Assembly: GCA_027459505.1 (NCBI GenBank)
Contig: DAIDIE010000018.1
Location: 83,571-147,570 of the forward strand
Source: Acidobacteriota bacterium
GTDB lineage: Bacteria > Acidobacteriota > Terriglobia > Terriglobales > SCQP01
Reading direction: 5' to 3'
Length of the DNA stretch: 64,000 nt
Position numbers and translations under genes: made by a program. Every line of letters begins with the position of its first letter. Positions within the stretch are counted from its first letter, which is position 1. Shown in pieces: positions 46,206 to 56,300 of the stretch. Under the pieces are notes generated by a model, which was not told where the DNA came from, searched no databases, and saw only the letters and a program-made list of their open reading frames with translations.

Positions 46206-48506
46206 CTATTTACTCTCCTTTTGCAGCCGCCGCTCCATCACGGAGTTGAGGGTGGTGCTGTAGCGTCCGAGGGTTCCGGCGGTAAAGAGGGTGTCGTTGT
46301 TGGGCTGGATCAGCTCGGGATCGTCGCGATGCGCTACCGTTTCGTTGAGGGGAGCCGCCAGCGCGCTACGTCCGGCCAGCAGTTGCACCAGGGAGAGGTC
46401 ATATCCCTTCACGTTGGCGCGAATTTCGCCAAAGATCTTGTCCTCGGCCGCCGGACCAAAGCCGCAACCCATGAGTTCAGCGAGTTCATGGATAATCGCC
46501 AGGTCGCTTTTGGCGCCCTCGAACATTCCCCCGCGCTTTTGTGCCTGCACCTCGCCGCAGGTGTTGGTCAGGGTGCCGTTTTTTTCATAGGAGCAGAGGA
46601 CGGGGAGGACCACATCGGCCTGGCGCGCGGTTTCGGTGAGGAACATGTCCTGCACGACCACAAACGCCTTCCGCAGTCCTTCCGCGGCGCTGGGATGGAG
46701 ACGCAGTGGGTTGGCGCCGGCGATATAAAGGGCGTCCAACTTTCCGGCGGCGGCGGCCGCCAGCATCTGGGGGAGGTTCAACCCTGGTTCCGCGGGGATA
46801 GTGCCTCCCCAAAGTTGTTCAAAATGGGCGCGAGCGCCGGCGTCGGCGACCGGTCGATAGCCGGGCAGCAGGTCAGGATAGAGTCCCATGTCAGCCGCGC
46901 CGCGTGAATTGGCGTTGTCGGCCAGCGCAATGTAGCGGGTATTGCCCGGCAAAGTGTCGCCGAAGGCTACCAGTTCGCGGACGGCTTCACCACGCACCTC
47001 CGCGCCGAAAACGATAATGACGTCCTGTTCCTGGCGCAGGCGAGCCCGGAAATCCTGTAGCCCCTCTGCGATCTTTTGCGGCACCGAAGGCGGTGTTTGC
47101 GGCCAACGCTTGGGGTCCGGTCCTCCCACCATGGTGAGCTCGGCGGGAACGCTGTCGGCCTCGCCATTCAAAAAGCGGATGGCGGCGGCTTCGCCGCCCG
47201 CGGGAATGACCGCCATGCGGAACGCCTGACGCCGCAGTTTGATGTCGCCGCTGTTGAGCACGTAGAGGCGGGTCTTGTGGTTGCGATAGGCAGTGCGGAT
47301 GTTCCACGCCAGCAGCGGGTGCTGGTTGGTGGGATCATTGCCGACCAGCAGAATTGCTTTGGCGGTTTTGAGGCTGGAGGAGTTGGCCAGCGGGAGCGCG
47401 GTTCCAGGCGTGTTGGTCCTGGCGGCGAGGGCGGTGGCGAGGGCGGGAAAGTCCGCCGTGCGATGGTGGTCGATGTTGTTCGTGCCCAGCACGCGGCGTG
47501 CGAACTTCTGCAGCTGATAGTCTTCTTCGTTGAGGGTGCGGGTGGAACCGATGACGCCGAAGCCGCCCTGCGCGGACTTGATCCGCTGAAACCGCTTGGC
47601 CACGGTCTCCAGCGCGAAACTCCAGGTGGTGGGGCGCAGTTCGCCATCCACGCGCACCAGCGGCTGCTTCAAGCGTTCGGGGTTCTGGGTGAAATCAAAG
47701 GCGTAGCGTCCCTTCACGCAAAGGAAATCGCCGTTGATGCCGCTTTTGTCGCGGTTGTCGCCACGAATGATCTGATCATTGCGAATGCCGAGGGTGGTCT
47801 TGCAACCGTCGCCGCAGAAGGTGCAGATGGCGCCAACGTGCTTCATTTCCCAGGGACGCGTCTTGTATCGATAGGGGCCGCTGGTGAGCGCGCCCACCGG
47901 GCAGATATCGATACACATGCCGCACTCTTCGCACTGCAGGTGATCGCTGTGGTTAGGAATGATGGAAGCGGCGACGCCGCGATTACCGACGCCCAGCGCC
48001 CAGACATCCATACCTTCGCCGCAGACGCGCACGCAGCGATAGCAAAGGATGCAGCGCGGGCGGTCAAAATAGACGATGGGCGACCATTGCTGTTCTTCGC
48101 GGTGGCGCTTGGGCTCGGTGAAGCGGCTCTCGGCGGCGCCGTACTTGAAGGTCATGTCCTGCAACTCGCACTCGCCACCGGCATCACAGACCGGGCAATC
48201 GAGCGGGTGATTGGTGAGGATGAACTCAATGGCCGATTTGCGGGCGCGGTGGACCTGCTCGGTGTCGGTGCGGACCACCATGCCCTCGGTGATGACCACC
48301 GTACAGGCGGTCTGCAGCTTGGGCATCTTTTCTATTTCCACCAGACACATGCGGCAGGCGGCCTGCAGCGAGAGTCCGGGGTAATAACAGAACGAGGGGA
48401 CCTCGACATGCGCGCTGCGGCAGGCCTCCAGCAGCAAGGTGCCGGCCGGCGCGGTCAGTTGCTGACCGTTGACGGTGATGTTGACCAGGGTGGGATTGTC
48501 AGCCAT
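46206..48506 (-). CDS. nuoG: NADH-quinone oxidoreductase subunit G
   Basis: This 766-residue subunit of the peripheral arm carries the N-terminal 2Fe-2S ferredoxin fold (CYYPGLSLQAACRMC), the His/Cys 4Fe-4S site (HPLDCPVCDAGGECELQD), a two-cluster region (CILCYRCVRVC; CEECGMCIDICPVGA) and an additional CTFCGDGC motif followed by a molybdopterin-oxidoreductase-like domain, as in enzymes that keep cluster N7. It is followed 3 bp later by nuoH. Confidence 0.96.
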   Translation of the reverse strand: MADNPTLVNITVNGQQLTAPAGTLLLEACRSAHVEVPSFCYYPGLSLQAACRMCLVEIEKMPKLQTACTVVITEGMVVRTDTEQVHRARKSAIEFILTNHPLDCPVCDAGGECELQDMTFKYGAAESRFTEPKRHREEQQWSPIVYFDRPRCILCYRCVRVCGEGMDVWALGVGNRGVAASIIPNHSDHLQCEECGMCIDICPVGALTSGPYRYKTRPWEMKHVGAICTFCGDGCKTTLGIRNDQIIRGDNRDKSGINGDFLCVKGRYAFDFTQNPERLKQPLVRVDGELRPTTWSFALETVAKRFQRIKSAQGGFGVIGSTRTLNEEDYQLQKFARRVLGTNNIDHHRTADFPALATALAARTNTPGTALPLANSSSLKTAKAILLVGNDPTNQHPLLAWNIRTAYRNHKTRLYVLNSGDIKLRRQAFRMAVIPAGGEAAAIRFLNGEADSVPAELTMVGGPDPKRWPQTPPSVPQKIAEGLQDFRARLRQEQDVIIVFGAEVRGEAVRELVAFGDTLPGNTRYIALADNANSRGAADMGLYPDLLPGYRPVADAGARAHFEQLWGGTIPAEPGLNLPQMLAAAAAGKLDALYIAGANPLRLHPSAAEGLRKAFVVVQDMFLTETARQADVVLPVLCSYEKNGTLTNTCGEVQAQKRGGMFEGAKSDLAIIHELAELMGCGFGPAAEDKIFGEIRANVKGYDLSLVQLLAGRSALAAPLNETVAHRDDPELIQPNNDTLFTAGTLGRYSTTLNSVMERRLQKESK

Positions 48507-48548
48507 AAATGTTCAGTTCTCGCGCGCCGCCGCAGCCGTTCAGCGTTC

Positions 48549-49847
48549 TCAATGCGTGGCTAGAGCGGGACGCCCGCTCACGCCACAGGAGCAGGGCTTT
48601 CCCGCCAGGTGGTCCAGAAATTCCTGACGGAAGCGTTTCAAAATCGACAGCGTCGGCATGGCCGCGGCATCGCCCAGGGGACAGAAGGTGCGGCCCAGGA
48701 TGTTTTCCGAAACTTCGCGCAGCAAGTCCACGTCGCCCTCGCGGCCGCCGCCCGCGTGAAAGCGTCCGAGGGCCAGATGCAGCCAGTTGGTGCCTTCGCG
48801 GCAGGGCACACACCAGCCACAGGATTCGTGACGGTAGAACTGCATGATGCGCAGCGCGAATTTCACCATGCAGGTGTTCTCATCAAGGATGACCACACCG
48901 CCGGAGCCCAGGAAGGAACCCGCCTTGGCGATCGAGTCGTAATCCATATTGAGGCCCATCGCCTCTTCGGCGGTGAACATCGGGGTGGAAGAACCGCCCG
49001 GAACGACGGCCTTCAATTTTTTTCCGTTGGCGACGCCGCCGCCCACCTCCAGCAGCCTGGGGAAGGGCACTCCCAGCGGCAACTCGTAGACACCGGGCCG
49101 GGCCACATGGCCGCTGAGGCAGAACAGGCGTGTGCCGCCGTTTTTGGGAACGCCGAGATTGGCATACCACTCGCCGCCGCCCACGATGATGTGAGGGACG
49201 GTTGCCAGCGTCTCCATGTTATTGATCACCGTGGGGCCGCCGTAAAGGCCCGAGATCGCCGGAAACGGGGGCTTCAGCCGCGGAATACCGCGTTTGCCCT
49301 CCAGCGACTCCATAAGCGCCGATTCCTCGCCGCACTCATAAGCGCCGGCGCCGCTGTGCGCGTAAAGATCGAAGTCCAGGCCGCTGCCGCGAATGTTCTT
49401 GCCCAGGTAGCCCGCCCGGTACGCTTCGTTGATGGCGCGCTCCATGATGTCGAACAGGTAGCGGTATTCGCCGCGAATGAAGACGTAGCCCTGGTGCGAG
49501 TCAATCGCCTTACCCGCGATGATCATGCCTTCAATCAGCGAGAAGGGATCGTATTGCAGGATAAGGCGGTCCTTGCAGGTGCCGGGCTCGCTTTCGTCGG
49601 CGTTGCACAGCACGTACTTGGGCCTCTCACTTTGCTTGGGCACGAACGACCATTTCATGCCGGTGGGGAAGCCGGCGCCGCCGCGGCCGCGCAGGTTGCT
49701 TTTTTTGACCTCGTCGATGATGGCCTCGGGCGCCATGGTCAGAGCTTTCTCCAGCGCCTGGAAGCCTCCACTGGCCAGGTAGCCATCGAGGGTCGCGGCC
49801 TTGGGGTCGTCGAACCGTTTGCTGATGATCTTCACTTCTTGCGACAT
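48549..49847 (-). CDS. nuoF: NADH-quinone oxidoreductase subunit F
   Basis: This 432-residue subunit binds NADH and FMN and cluster N3. It has LRGRGGAGFPTGMKWSFVPK, GAGAYECGEESALMESLEGK, GRPxFPA-like KPPFPAISGLYGGPT and the cysteines of ESCGWCVPCREGTNWL plus a later Cys in GRTFCPLGDA. The order matches the family. The spacing to nuoG is 42 bp. Confidence 0.97.
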   Translation of the reverse strand: MSQEVKIISKRFDDPKAATLDGYLASGGFQALEKALTMAPEAIIDEVKKSNLRGRGGAGFPTGMKWSFVPKQSERPKYVLCNADESEPGTCKDRLILQYDPFSLIEGMIIAGKAIDSHQGYVFIRGEYRYLFDIMERAINEAYRAGYLGKNIRGSGLDFDLYAHSGAGAYECGEESALMESLEGKRGIPRLKPPFPAISGLYGGPTVINNMETLATVPHIIVGGGEWYANLGVPKNGGTRLFCLSGHVARPGVYELPLGVPFPRLLEVGGGVANGKKLKAVVPGGSSTPMFTAEEAMGLNMDYDSIAKAGSFLGSGGVVILDENTCMVKFALRIMQFYRHESCGWCVPCREGTNWLHLALGRFHAGGGREGDVDLLREVSENILGRTFCPLGDAAAMPTLSILKRFRQEFLDHLAGKPCSCGVSGRPALATH

Positions 49848-49945
49848 TGCGAGTTCCGGTACCAGAATCCCGGATCGAGGTGTTCAAGCCCCGGTCAGGG
49901 TTGCGGGCCATGCCCGCGGAATCATTAACGGGGTCGCGGCCGGCG

Positions 49946-50434
49946 CTACCTGGCCGCGGCTTTTTTGCGGTAATCCCGCAAAATTTCGTCCACCTTCTCT
50001 GGCGTCAGCTCCTGATGAAAGTCGTAGTTGACCTGCAGCGCCGGCGCCCATGAGCAAGCTCCAATACACTCCACCTCTTCCAGTGAAAAGACCCCGTCGG
50101 CGGCCACTTCCTTATGTCCAATGCCCAGCCGCTCCTTGCAGTGCCGGTAGATATCGTCGCCGCCGCGCAACATGCAGCTGATGTTGGTGCAGACCTGCAC
50201 GTGATATTTGCCGGCCGGTTCCAGACGCAGCATGGAGTAGTACCCGATCACCTCGCGGACCGCCAGTTCACTGGCGCCCACCAGTTCCCCCACCTCGCGA
50301 ATCGCCTCGGGAGGCAGATAGCCCAGCTCGTCCTGTGCAAAGAGCAGCATGGGTACGAGCGCGGAGCGCTTGACGGGGTAGTGCGAGAGCAGCGTCTGAA
50401 AGCGCTCTTGCGTTGCTTGGCTGAAAACCGACAT
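49946..50434 (-). CDS. nuoE: NADH-quinone oxidoreductase subunit E
   Basis: This 162-residue thioredoxin-like 2Fe-2S protein has the four ligands of cluster N1a in CTNISC and CIGAC (VQVCTNISCMLRGG; VECIGACSWAPALQVN) and the N-terminal helical bundle (ALVPMLLFAQDELGYLPPEA). It lies 98 bp upstream of nuoF and 27 bp after nuoD. Confidence 0.97.
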   Translation of the reverse strand: MSVFSQATQERFQTLLSHYPVKRSALVPMLLFAQDELGYLPPEAIREVGELVGASELAVREVIGYYSMLRLEPAGKYHVQVCTNISCMLRGGDDIYRHCKERLGIGHKEVAADGVFSLEEVECIGACSWAPALQVNYDFHQELTPEKVDEILRDYRKKAAAR

Positions 50435-50461
50435 GTCGTCTCCCCTGCCGAGCCACCGGGC

Positions 50462-51670
50462 TCAGCGGTCCACGTCTCCCAGAACAATGTCAATACTTCC
50501 GATAATGGCGACCACGTCAGCCAGCAGGCGTCCCTCAATCATGCGGGGCAGCGACTGGAGATTGGCGAACGATGGTGTGCGCATATGCACGCGGAAGGGC
50601 TTGGCGGTGCCATCTGACACGACGTAGTAGCCCATCTGTCCGCGCGGCGACTCGACGGCCTGGTAATATTCACCGGCGGGAACCCGGAAGCCCTCGGTGA
50701 CGATTTTGAAGTGGTAGATGAGCGCTTCCATCTGCGACTTCATGCGGTCGCGCTCGGGCAGGGTAATGCCGGCCGCTTCGACTTTGAAGGGACCTTCGGG
50801 CATACCCTCCAGCGCCTGGCGAATGATCTTGACGCTCTCCCGCATCTCGTCAATGCGCACCAGATAGCGCGCATAGACGTCCCCTTCCGTGCGCGTGGGC
50901 ACGTCGAATTGGAACTCCTCGTAGCTGGAATAGGGGTTGGTCTTGCGCAGGTCGAGCGGCAAACCGCTGGCGCGCAGGCAGGGTCCGGTCAACCCCCAGG
51001 CGAGCGCCTCTTGCACGCTCAGCGCGCCGATCCCCTGGGTGCGGCCCATCCAGATGCCGTTGCGGGTCAGCAGCGTTTCGTATTCGTCAATCTTGGAGGG
51101 AAAGGTTTCGAGGAAGCCCTTGACCCGTTCGAAAAAGCCCAGTGGGACTTCCAGCGCCAAACCGCCCACGCGGAAATAGGAGGTCATCATGCGCTGGCCG
51201 CTGACCTGCTCAAAGAGACGCAGAATCTCCTCGCGCTCGCGGAAACAGTAGAGGAAGACCGACATGGCGCCAATGTCGAGCGCGTGACTGCCCAGCCACA
51301 CCAAATGACTATTGAGCCTGGTCAGTTCGTTGAGCAGGACCCGCATCCACTTTGCCTTGCGCGGCACCTCCAGGCCGAGGAGTTTCTCGACCGCGAGGAC
51401 GTAGCAAAGGTTGTTGGTCATCGGGCACAGGTAGTCGATGCGGTCGGTCAGGGTGACGACCTGTTGATAGAACTTGGCCTCACAAGTTTTTTCAATGCCG
51501 GTGTGCAGGTAGCCGATGTCGGGAACCGCCCGCACCACCGTCTCTCCATCGATTTCCAGCACCAGGCGCAACACGCCGTGGGTGGAAGGGTGCTGCGGCC
51601 CCATGTTGAGGACCAGATTGCGGCCGCTGTCTTCGGGGGTGAGAGCGGGGTGGTGTAGTGTTTCCGGCAT
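50462..51670 (-). CDS. nuoD: NADH-quinone oxidoreductase subunit D
   Basis: This 402-residue subunit lines the quinone site. Motifs are NMGPQHPSTHGVLRLVLEID, YLHTGIEKTCEAKFYQQVV, RMMTSYFRVGGLALEVP and the C-terminal DIVLGDVDR. It starts in a TAATG overlap with nuoC and is separate from it, not fused. Confidence 0.98.
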   Translation of the reverse strand: MPETLHHPALTPEDSGRNLVLNMGPQHPSTHGVLRLVLEIDGETVVRAVPDIGYLHTGIEKTCEAKFYQQVVTLTDRIDYLCPMTNNLCYVLAVEKLLGLEVPRKAKWMRVLLNELTRLNSHLVWLGSHALDIGAMSVFLYCFREREEILRLFEQVSGQRMMTSYFRVGGLALEVPLGFFERVKGFLETFPSKIDEYETLLTRNGIWMGRTQGIGALSVQEALAWGLTGPCLRASGLPLDLRKTNPYSSYEEFQFDVPTRTEGDVYARYLVRIDEMRESVKIIRQALEGMPEGPFKVEAAGITLPERDRMKSQMEALIYHFKIVTEGFRVPAGEYYQAVESPRGQMGYYVVSDGTAKPFRVHMRTPSFANLQSLPRMIEGRLLADVVAIIGSIDIVLGDVDR

Positions 51671-52149
51671 TAGCGGTAGCCTTCCACGGGGTAGTCCTTG
51701 CGCAGCGGGTGACCGTTCCAGTTGTCCGGCATCATGATGCGGCGCAGATCCGGATGGCCGGCGAAAGAAACGCCAAAAAGGTCGAAAATTTCCCGCTCAT
51801 ACCAGTTCGCCGACGGCCAAAGGGCGGTAGCCGACGGCACGGCCTCACCTTCGTCGACGCGGATTTTGAGCCGCAACAGTTCGTTGCGGACGCTGGAGAA
51901 GAGGTGGTAAATCACCTCAAAGCGCTTTTCGCGCGGATGCCAGTCCACGCAAGTCACATCGGCAAGCAGGTCGAAACCCAGATCGTCGCGCACAAAGCGC
52001 AGCACACTGGTGAGCTCGCCCACCGCAAGCACCAGGGTTGTTTGTTCAAAACGGTATTGGCCTTCGAGAATGGCCGCCGGACGGAACTGCGTCAGGCGCT
52101 GCACCGTCGGAATCCGCAGCAGGTCTTCAGAGAGGTTGGGGTCAGGCAT
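51670..52149 (-). CDS. nuoC: NADH-quinone oxidoreductase subunit C
   Basis: This 159-residue subunit carries [40 protein letters not shown] and [12 protein letters not shown]. The ATG at 52149 ([17 protein letters not shown]) is preferred; a longer frame would overlap nuoA by about 50 nt. It lies 14 bp after nuoA, where nuoB would normally be. Confidence 0.96.
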   Translation of the reverse strand: MPDPNLSEDLLRIPTVQRLTQFRPAAILEGQYRFEQTTLVLAVGELTSVLRFVRDDLGFDLLADVTCVDWHPREKRFEVIYHLFSSVRNELLRLKIRVDEGEAVPSATALWPSANWYEREIFDLFGVSFAGHPDLRRIMMPDNWNGHPLRKDYPVEGYR

Positions 52150-52163
52150 GGTGTCTGCTTTGG

Positions 52164-52556
52164 CTACTCCGCCCGTTCCGGGGTATTCCAGTCCAGCACT
52201 CCTTTGCGCCAAATATAGAAGAAGCCGGCCAGCACAATGGCCATGTAGACCAGCATCTCGAAAAACCCGAACAGCTTCAGGCTACGGAATACCACCGCCC
52301 AGGGAATCAGGAAGACGGTTTCGATATCGAACAGAATGAAAATGATGGCGACCAGGTAAAACCTGACTGCGAAACGGTTCTGGGCATCGCCAACCGGTTC
52401 GACTCCGCACTCGTAGGCGGCCAGCTTACGGCGCGTGCGACGATGCAGCCCGAGCAGCCAGGAAAGGGCCAGAATGCCACCGGAGAGACCCAGCGCCAGC
52501 CCGAGCTGGATGAGAATCGGCAGGTAGTTGGCCATGTAATTGGGTTGGCTATTCAT
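52164..52556 (-). CDS. nuoA: NADH-quinone oxidoreductase subunit A
   Basis: This 130-residue three-helix subunit has [20 protein letters not shown] and [20 protein letters not shown] with the conserved acidic residues, then [20 protein letters not shown]. It is the first gene of the complex I cluster. The 242 bp upstream, shared with a divergent gene, must carry the promoter. Confidence 0.97.
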   Translation of the reverse strand: MNSQPNYMANYLPILIQLGLALGLSGGILALSWLLGLHRRTRRKLAAYECGVEPVGDAQNRFAVRFYLVAIIFILFDIETVFLIPWAVVFRSLKLFGFFEMLVYMAIVLAGFFYIWRKGVLDWNTPERAE

Positions 52557-52798
52557 CGTTTTTCCCCGCGCTGGCGCGGACGCACTTGTGGCTCATCCCG
52601 CCAGAAAAAGGGCGGGGGAGCGCCTGTCTTGACACCCCGGAGGAGCGCTTCACGGCCAACTCTGGCCCGCACCGGATGCTATACTGACCGCGATTTACGA
52701 GCTGCCGGATCACAACACCGTGAACTTCTAAGGTTACGTTTCGGGGAGCGCAGGTGTCAAGGTAAGGCAGCCGATTTCACTGTGCAGGAGCGCACTTC

Positions 52799-53323
52799 GT
52801 GTCGTTCGGATTCAACACTGATGTGCTGGTTGGCGAAGAGTTGTTTCATGTGCAGACGGAGCCGTGTGCCCGCCCGCAGCGCGCCATCGAAACCACCGTT
52901 TTTCAGAATGGATCCGTGCAGTACCTGCACCGTACGGAACTGCCCGAACCGGGGAGCGATTCGGGCGTGGAGCCGCTCATTCGTGAGCAGCACGCGCGCG
53001 TGATTCAGGAACTCAAAACAGGGGCATTGCGCGGCACCGGGCCAGAGCTGGAACTGGAATGGCTCAACCGCGAGGAGCCCGCGACCGCGGGTCACTTGCG
53101 AGTCCGTGTGCAGATACGGCGCGAAGGCCGTCCTGTGCCGGGCTGCCGCGTCGCGATGCAACTCGCCTCCGGACCGGTTCTGTTTGCCCGTGCTGACACC
53201 GAGGGCATTGCCGAATTGCAGGCGCAGCTTCCTCCTGATCCCGTTCTGGTACTGCTTTTGCAGGCCGAGCAGGGGCTGTCGGTTGGCACCCGTAAGTATC
53301 GCGTTGCCAAAACGGAACCCTAA
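52799..53323 (+). CDS. Small conserved protein of unknown function
   Basis: This 174-residue protein starts at GTG with GCAGGAG nine nt upstream. The N-terminal 75 residues (FNTDVLVGEELFHVQTEPCA, IETTVFQNGSVQYLHRTELP, IREQHARVIQELKTGALRG) match a pattern I recall from acidobacterial proteins of unknown function. The second half (LRVRVQIRREGRPVPGCRVA, RADTEGIAELQAQLP) looks like a carboxypeptidase-regulatory or Ig-like beta domain. No signal peptide. TATACT at 52680-52685 may be its -10. Confidence 0.65.
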   Translation: MSFGFNTDVLVGEELFHVQTEPCARPQRAIETTVFQNGSVQYLHRTELPEPGSDSGVEPLIREQHARVIQELKTGALRGTGPELELEWLNREEPATAGHLRVRVQIRREGRPVPGCRVAMQLASGPVLFARADTEGIAELQAQLPPDPVLVLLLQAEQGLSVGTRKYRVAKTEP

Positions 53324-53382
53324 ACGTTTCACCACCCGAATGGGGGATTATCCTTTTCAGCGCTGCGGCCTAGCCTGAACTC

Positions 53383-56300
53383 ATGGCTGTGGCATCCTCC
53401 CGCCGGCGACGCCTGAATCTCCGGTTTTTGCTGCTAATGCCCATCGCAGGGCTGGTTGCGGCGCAACTCCCGCAGTGGTCTCCGCTTTGGGGGACAGCAA
53501 CTCTGCCCAGCTCAGGAGGCGCCACACTTTCCGGCGCCGTTACTTCCATTATTTTCAGCAACGGCGTTTTGTTTGTTGGAACCGAAGGGGGAGGTGTCTG
53601 GAGCAGCGCGAATTCCGGCGGCACCTGGACTCCCCTGAGCGATCTAACTCCATCCCTTGCGATTTCGGCGCTGGCCTACAACGGCTCCAGCGGGCTTTTG
53701 CTGGCCGGGACCGGACGGCAGCAGAACACCTGGGGTTCTTCCGAATCGGTGGGCCTGCTGGTCAGCAGTGATCTTGGTCAGCACTGGACTTCGTGGGGAA
53801 CGAGTGCGCTTGCCGGGCTGCGGATTCGCCGCCTTCTGAGCGGGGACAGCGGCGCAGTCTGGGTTGCGGCAACCGATCCACGGGGCGCTGGCCAGGGCGG
53901 CTTGTTTTATTCGGCCGGAGTGGGCGCCAGTTGGCAAGCGCTGATTGCCGGTGATGTGTTTGATGTTGCTCAAGATCCATCCAGCGGGAATTGGCTGGCC
54001 CTGTCTTCTTCAGGGTTGTATTTCTCAACGGACGGGGTCGCATTTGCCCCGTTGGACAGCGGCAGCGCCTCCGGGGGGGCGCTGAGCTGTTCCGCGGCGA
54101 ATCCTGGGGTTTGCGTGCTGCTCCGGCGCACTTCAAATGGAATCCTGAGCCTGGCGCAGACGTCCGATGATGGTCTGAGCTGGACCAGCCTGTCGCTTCC
54201 TCCGGGCGTGGCGACGGACAGCAGTTCCAGATTGTTGCTGATGAACGATCCCGGTGATCCACTCACGCTTTGGCTGGGTGCGACAGACCTTTACGTCAGC
54301 CACGATGCAGGGAGCAGTTGGGCTGATTTGAGTTCCAGTTTTCTTGCCGGGGTGGGGGCTAGGCCACGCTCTCTGGCGCTGGGTGCAGGACAGGTTTGGC
54401 TGGGTTCGCAAAGCGGACTGTGGCGATCAAGTGATGGTGGGAGCACCTGGATCAGCGCCAGTTCCGGACTGAATACGCTTGCCTTGACCGGAGTGATTCA
54501 GCAGGGAACGAGCGTTGGTTTCGGTGTCGATCACCTTGGCGTAGTGACCGTTCCCGTCTCAGCTCTCGGTTCAACGACAGTTCCCGGTCTGCAGCCGGAG
54601 TTCGATCATGTGCCCTGGCTGATCCCTTCCGTGTCAGCATCTTACGGCTCTTTCTTGTGGTGCGACTTGAACAGCGGGTTGATCACTCCGGTCGGGCAGG
54701 CCGCTGCGCTGTTTGTTGCTGGGGAGAGCGAAACCCCGGGCCAGGACTGGCCTGCCAGCCCACCCGGCTGTGTTGTGGCGGGCACCGCTTCGGGAGGGTT
54801 GCTGGATGCCACGAATCAACTCTGGTTGAGCACGCCGCTGCAGACCGGGTTGGATCCGAGCTGGACACCGCTTGCCGGTTCGGCGAGCTCGTCTGAAATT
54901 GTCTCCATGGCGGCGAACACCGCCTATAGCTCCACTGCTTCGGGCGCCGTTTTGTTGGAATCGACGGGGAACGGCGTCTTGCGGTCAACTGACGGCGGAC
55001 TGACCTGGGCACCTGTAGTATTACCGCCAATTAGTGGCCCGGTGAACAATCTGGTGTTTGGAAGCGCAGTGCAGGCGTTTGGGACCTTTGGAAGCGCGGG
55101 CAGTGTCAGCGTAGTTTCCAGCGGCGATGGAGGGCAGACCTGGCAGCCAATGGGGACACTGCCTGTTGCCACGGTATTGCAACTGTTGCCCGATCCCACG
55201 AGCGGCTCGGTGCTTTATGCGGCAACGAGCGCAGGCGTTTGGGTGAGCGGTGACGAAGGACTCCAGTGGATGCCGCTTGGCAACGGCTTGCCCCAGGCAA
55301 TGATCAGCGGCCTGCAGATCGTGAACCTCAGTGGCACGAGCCGCGCCCTGATCGCTGCCACCCTGGGGCGCGGGGCTTGGAAGTTGCCGCTGGCCAGTAC
55401 GGCACTTGCCGTCACTGCAGTGCAGGGGACTGATCAATCCGTAGCCGCCGGCTCTACTCTTCCAGCAAGTCTGAAAATCGAGGTCACGAATGTTTACGGC
55501 GCGCCGTTGCCGGGGCTTGTGGTGCAGTGGTCGGCGGGTGCCGGCGTTGGCCTTTCCTCGACATCAACGACCACCGCAGCGGACGGAACGTCGGCCATCA
55601 CCTGCACCGCTCCAGAACAGGCGGGGACATTTCAGGTAGTTGCTAGTGCTTCCTCCAGTTCTGGCGAGAACGCAGTGGCCGACTTTCAGGAAACGGCTAC
55701 CGCTGGCCCGGCTGCGATGCTGCTGGCATACAGCGGCGACAACCAGACACAAACAGCCGGACTGGCGCTTGCTCAGCCCCTGGTGGTGGAAGCCGAAGAT
55801 GCACAAGGAAATGCCGCCGCGGGAGCGACAGTCAGTTTCAGCGATTCCGGGGCTGGCGGCAGCTTTGATCCGGCCACACTGGCCACTGACGGCAACGGAC
55901 TCGCAAGCGTCCGCTACACGACCCCGCAAGAGCCTGGCGCGGTTACGCTGGCAGCATCTCTCATAGGGACCAGCGCGGCGGTGAATTTCAATGTTGAAGT
56001 AACCGCCCCCCCTGATTTCGCTCTGGCGCTGAGTCCCAGCACGGTCAGTGCCGCGGTCAACCAGTCGGTGCCATTGCAACTGTCGATCACCGGGAACAGT
56101 TCAGCCGCAGTGAACCTGGTCTGCCTGTCACCGGTCACAGGCTGTGCCATTTCCCCGGACACCGTGACTCCAGGCGCGACCACGACGGCTACGGTGACGG
56201 TGCAGAGCGGGGCTTTGCAAGCTGGTCAGAATACGGTGCAAGTTGAAGGGGATGATGGTATCCACCAGCACTTCGCGAGCGCCAGCGTCACCTTGCTCAG

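Noticed and set aside
44691-49928. Three long plus-strand open frames opposite nuoJ-nuoF
   Set aside because: All are antisense to genes with clear iron-sulfur or membrane motifs; translations are Gly/Asp/His-rich without domain structure.
49938-49985. Hairpin plus T-run on the plus strand resembling a terminator
   Set aside because: It lies at the 3' end of nuoE, where the T-run encodes lysines in the sense direction; no plus-strand transcript is expected.
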